A DNA stretch of 64,000 bases from Hymenobacter negativus (GTDB taxonomy: Bacteria; Bacteroidota; Bacteroidia; Cytophagales; Hymenobacteraceae): assembly GCF_016056375.1 (NCBI RefSeq), contig NZ_JAEDAE010000001.1, forward strand, positions 1,052,454-1,116,453, read 5' to 3'. The notes under the pieces are model-generated. The model ran no database searches and had not been told where the DNA came from. It saw only the letters and a list, made by a program, of their open reading frames with translations. Positions 61,034-64,000 of the stretch are shown piece by piece. Positions within the stretch are counted from its first letter, which is position 1; each line of letters starts with the position of its first letter. The translations under genes and the position numbers were made by a program.

Positions 61034-62716
61034 ATGACGAACATCTTCCCCCGCCTGGGCGGCGTGCTGCTGCTGGCCCTGCCCTTCTTTGCCCAGGCTC
61101 AGAACGTGGGCATCGGCACCAACAGCCCCACTCAGAAGCTCGACGTGAACGGCAACCTGCGCGTGCGCAGCCTCGGCGGCACCGACACCCGCCTGTTGCA
61201 GGTTGATGCCGCTGGCAACCTCAGCCCCTCAGCCACCGCTTATCCGGCTTCGGCGGCGGTTGTTCCGGCGCTGGCCAGCACCGTCACCAGCCTCAATAAC
61301 CCGCTGGTAGCTGTAAGCGGCACGCTGGCGGTGGTGCTCAACAAAGGTGCTGGCACCCTCAGCCTCTACGATGCCAGCAACCCCGCCGCGCTGGTGCTGC
61401 GCGGCACGGCCACGGGCATCAGCTCCGGGGTGGAAGTGGCCGTGAGTGGCAGCACGGCCGCTGTGCTCAGCAGCGCGGGCACGGGCTCGGTGCTGCTCTA
61501 TACCCTGGGCAGCGGGGCCCCGACGCTGGTGAATACGCTGACCCCGCCCGCGTCGTCGAACGGGACTTACAGTGGTATTGCCCTGACGGGCACGATGCTG
61601 TACGCCACCTTCGACCGCAGCAGTTCCTACGGCTACCTCTACGCCTACGACGTGAGCACGCCCGGCACCACCAACCTGCTGAACCCGACCGCGCCCTGCA
61701 CCACCTGCCCCACTGGCAACTCCGGCTATTTCACCCCGCAGACCGTGGCGGCGGCCGGCAACTTTGTGGCCGTGGGCCATGCTTACGCCGGCGCCGCGCT
61801 GCTCGACGTGAGCAACCCCGCCGCCATCACCCGCACTGGCTTGGTGGGGGGCACCACCGCCGGCGGCTACAACGGCCGTGACGAGCCGGTGGCCCTCAGC
61901 ACCACCACCCTCTGCACCCTGAACCCTGCCACCGCCGAACTGGCCACGTACAACGTGAGCACCGCCGGGGCCCTCAGCCTGCGCCACCTCTACACCACTG
62001 CGGCCAACCCCGTGAGCGTGGCCCTGAACGGTAGCTTGGCCTACGTGGCCTGCCAGGGCAGCAGCACCTTACAAATAATTGATGTGAGCGGGGCCAGCGC
62101 CGTGCTGCGCGGCACGGCGGCCCTCGATGCCAGCGCCAACAACGTGGCCGTGACCAGTACCCTGGTACTAGCCGCCAATGCCAGCGCCGCCAACGACCTG
62201 CAGGTGTTCACCCAGCCCACCCGCGCGGTGGTGGTGAACCCCGACGGCACCGCCGGCAGCGCGCCCACGCTCAGCAGCACCGACTTCATCCAGAATCAGA
62301 CGGCCACGGCCCAGGCCGCCAGCTTTCGCATCAGCGGCAGCGCCGTGGTGGGCGGCAGCGTGGGCCTCGGCACCAGCGGCACCCTCACCAGCCCCTTGCA
62401 GGTGGGTGGTGCGGTAGCGCTGCCCTACACCACCACCGGCAGTACCAGCGGCACCTTCACCCTCACAGCGGCGCACTACACGGTGCGGCGCTTTGGAGCT
62501 TGTAACAACATCAGCATTCCAGATGCCAGCACCTGCCCGGGGCGCATCTACGTCATCATCAGTTCCCGAGGCTCGGGCTCCAACGTCGGCCTGAGCGTGC
62601 AGAGCGGCGGGGGCATCTACGACGACGTAGCCAATGCCACCATCACCTTTATCGGCTCGGGTGAGCGCCTGTCAATGCAGAGCGACGGCTCGGGCTGGAT
62701 TGTGATTGGGCGCTAA
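61034..62716 (+). CDS. secreted LVIVD-repeat-like protein B
   Basis: A 560-residue protein with a signal peptide (cleavage near AQAQN). NVGIGTNSPTQKLDVNGNLR right after it is the tail-fibre-type GIGTxxPxxxLDVNG motif. Residues 80-410 hold beta-propeller-like units with LSLYDASNPAALVLRGTATG, GAALLDVSNPAAITRTGLVG and LQIIDVSGASAVLRGTAALD, like LVIVD repeats. The C-terminal 65 residues (SIPDASTCPGRIYVIISSRG, SMQSDGSGWIVIGR) parallel the preceding gene's end. It is probably at the cell surface; no T9SS tail is evident. Confidence 0.8.
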   Translation: MTNIFPRLGGVLLLALPFFAQAQNVGIGTNSPTQKLDVNGNLRVRSLGGTDTRLLQVDAAGNLSPSATAYPASAAVVPALASTVTSLNNPLVAVSGTLAVVLNKGAGTLSLYDASNPAALVLRGTATGISSGVEVAVSGSTAAVLSSAGTGSVLLYTLGSGAPTLVNTLTPPASSNGTYSGIALTGTMLYATFDRSSSYGYLYAYDVSTPGTTNLLNPTAPCTTCPTGNSGYFTPQTVAAAGNFVAVGHAYAGAALLDVSNPAAITRTGLVGGTTAGGYNGRDEPVALSTTTLCTLNPATAELATYNVSTAGALSLRHLYTTAANPVSVALNGSLAYVACQGSSTLQIIDVSGASAVLRGTAALDASANNVAVTSTLVLAANASAANDLQVFTQPTRAVVVNPDGTAGSAPTLSSTDFIQNQTATAQAASFRISGSAVVGGSVGLGTSGTLTSPLQVGGAVALPYTTTGSTSGTFTLTAAHYTVRRFGACNNISIPDASTCPGRIYVIISSRGSGSNVGLSVQSGGGIYDDVANATITFIGSGERLSMQSDGSGWIVIGR

Positions 62717-62744
62717 GCCCAAAGCTTTACGTAAATAACTCCCA

Positions 62745-62773
62745 CCCCCAGCCATCTGGCTGGGGGCTTTTTT
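62745..62773 (+). terminator. intrinsic terminator
   Basis: Stem CCCCCAGCC/GGCTGGGGG with a 4-nt loop and six T. Ends gene B. Confidence 0.92.
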
Positions 62774-63026
62774 ATGGGCGCAGTGCTGTTTTGTGCCAGC
62801 TAAAAGGAGTGAGGGTCCGTTGATATTGGCGCCAATGCGGCCGGCATTCCAGCTGGGGTAGCGGCCTCGAAACAAGGCGGGGCCCCGTACAAAACGCCCC
62901 AAAGCCGCCTGCCCCTTGTTCCTAATCCTGTTGCCTGAATTACTATTGCGGGCAGGCAGGCCCAACAATGCGCCGCCTAGCCTGCGCGGGTCATTTCCTT
63001 TTCCACTTTCCTTCACCCACTCCCCC
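62774..63026 (+). other. gene-free spacer before the phosphoesterase gene
   Basis: Apart from short GC-rich dyads (for example TTGGCGCCAA) it shows no gene, consensus promoter or clear structure. Confidence 0.5.
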
Positions 63027-63959
63027 ATGTATGACCTCATCGGCGACATCCACGGCCACGCTGCCGAGCTGCGCCAGCTTCTTGAGCAGCTTGATTATAT
63101 CCCCGACGCCGCTGGCGTGTACCGCCACGCCGGCGGCCGGCAGGTCATTTTCGTGGGGGATTTCATCGACCGGGGGCCGGCCATACGGGAGACGCTGCAA
63201 CTTGTGCGCGGCATGGTGGACGGCGGCGCGGCCCTGGCCGTGATGGGCAACCACGAGTACAATGCGCTTGCCTTCTGGACCTTCGACCCCACTGGCGGGC
63301 ACCTGCGGCCCCACAAACCGGTCCACATCATTCAGCATCTCGAAACCATTAAGGAGTTCCGCAGCAAGGAGCTTTTTGCCGAGTGGCAGGACTACTTGGC
63401 GTGGTTCTACACGCTGCCGCTGTTTCTGGAGCTGCCCGGCCTGCGCGTGGTGCACGCCTGCTGGGATGCCCGCTACATTGCCCGGCTGCGCGCCTGGCTG
63501 CCCGACGACCGCCTCACGCCCGAGTTCCTGCTGCGCGCCAGCCGCAAGGGCTCGGCGGAAATGGATGCCGTAGAAATCACCCTCAAAGGCCACGAAACCG
63601 ACCTGCCCGGCGACCACCACTTCTTTGACAAGGACGGCCACCGCCGCACCAAAATGCGCACCGCATGGTGGCGCGACCCCGCCGCTGCCACTTACAACGA
63701 CTACTTCCTCGAACCCATTGAAGCCCTAGCCGGTCAGCCCGTGGACGTAGCCGCCCTGCCCAATGCCAGCTACTACCAGGACGAGACGCCCGTTTTCTTC
63801 GGCCACTACTGGCTAAAGGGCGAGCCCCGCCTGCTCACGCCCCACTCCGTGTGCCTCGACTACAGCGTGGCCCGGGGCGGCGAGCTGGTAGGCTACCGCT
63901 GGCACGGCGAGCAGACGCTTACGCCCACCGGCCTGGTGCGCGTGGTGAATGGGCATTAG
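63027..63959 (+). CDS. metallophosphoesterase (PPP-type phosphatase-like)
   Basis: A 310-residue protein. YDLIGDIHGHAAELRQLLEQ, VIFVGDFIDRGPA, AVMGNHEYNAL and LRVVHACWD are the GDxHG, GDxxDRG, GNHE and H motifs of the calcineurin-like PPP superfamily; VFFGHYWLKG gives the last His. It is related to diadenosine-tetraphosphatase and Ser/Thr phosphatases. Substrate unknown. ATG 63027 (MYDLIGDIHGH) begins at the first motif. Confidence 0.93.
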   Translation: MYDLIGDIHGHAAELRQLLEQLDYIPDAAGVYRHAGGRQVIFVGDFIDRGPAIRETLQLVRGMVDGGAALAVMGNHEYNALAFWTFDPTGGHLRPHKPVHIIQHLETIKEFRSKELFAEWQDYLAWFYTLPLFLELPGLRVVHACWDARYIARLRAWLPDDRLTPEFLLRASRKGSAEMDAVEITLKGHETDLPGDHHFFDKDGHRRTKMRTAWWRDPAAATYNDYFLEPIEALAGQPVDVAALPNASYYQDETPVFFGHYWLKGEPRLLTPHSVCLDYSVARGGELVGYRWHGEQTLTPTGLVRVVNGH

Positions 63960-63966
63960 CCGCGCG

Positions 63967-64000
63967 ATGTAGGGGCGGGGCTTGCCCCTGCCCCTACATC
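63967..64000. repeat. hairpin repeat GATGTAGGGGC...GCCCCTACATC
   Basis: A near-perfect dyad GATGTAGGGGCGGGG / CCCCTGCCCCTACATC directly after the phosphoesterase stop, running to the window edge. It may be part of a longer element outside. Confidence 0.7.

Noticed and set aside
61229..61987. 252-codon open frame on the minus strand
   Set aside because: Antisense to the LVIVD-repeat-like gene; low-complexity Gly/Ala/His translation.
1..64000. tRNA, rRNA, insertion sequence or prophage genes
   Set aside because: None recognised by reading; a tRNA covariance-model scan was not possible, so a missed tRNA cannot be fully excluded.

Overview
The window comes from a GC-rich member of the Bacteroidota, most likely Hymenobacter or a close relative in the Hymenobacteraceae; the genus is an inference. 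The signs are a SusC/SusD/SusE outer-membrane sugar-uptake set, secreted proteins with type IX secretion (T9SS) C-terminal tails, many lipoproteins, poor Shine-Dalgarno sites, and repeated use of the Bacteroidota -7 promoter element TAnnTTTG. No tRNA, rRNA, CRISPR array, transposase or phage gene was recognised by reading. The first gene is cut by the window edge.

Layout. 1-9.4 kb: housekeeping and small genes (ATP-grasp-like fragment, DUF1232, DUF1571, a dienoyl-CoA-reductase-like SDR, a YeeZ-like epimerase, a BaiN-type flavoprotein, a PA2169-type four-helix protein, a DEAD-box helicase and a cold-shock protein). 9.5-14.9 kb: a thioesterase and a RecB/AddA-like helicase, the helicase flanked by AT-rich orphan genes. 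14.9-25 kb: an LRR-protein kinase, lipoproteins, esterase, M28 peptidase and pyruvate carboxylase. 25-34 kb: envelope proteins, an SDR next to a photolyase, a TetR/ABC1-kinase/HEAT cluster, a secreted dienelactone-hydrolase-like enzyme, an Mpo1-like membrane protein and a membrane-anchored AraC regulator. 34-43.3 kb: phenylalanine hydroxylase and a complete minus-strand tryptophan operon trpE-G-D-C-F-B-A followed by a DAHP synthase. 43.4-45.3 kb: an esterase pair. 45.9-55.7 kb: a starch/alpha-glucan locus (SusC, SusD, SusE-like, a BadF-type sugar kinase and a convergent secreted GH13 enzyme with a T9SS tail). 55.9-64 kb: DUF2279, a Smr-domain protein, three secreted or surface proteins and a metallophosphoesterase.

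The most notable regulatory element is a tryptophan attenuator upstream of trpE. A consensus promoter (43275-43282) precedes a 25-codon leader ORF (43165-43242, minus) with three consecutive Trp codons, then a protector hairpin, a possible antiterminator and an intrinsic terminator just before trpE. A second short ORF (34915-35013) lies between aroF and a terminator in front of the phenylalanine hydroxylase gene.

The second theme is several families of imperfect to perfect inverted repeats in spacers between convergent genes and inside the trp operon. Their arms often begin at, or include, the stop codons of the flanking genes; the best case is a 44-bp perfect inverted repeat at 6481-6524/6711-6754.
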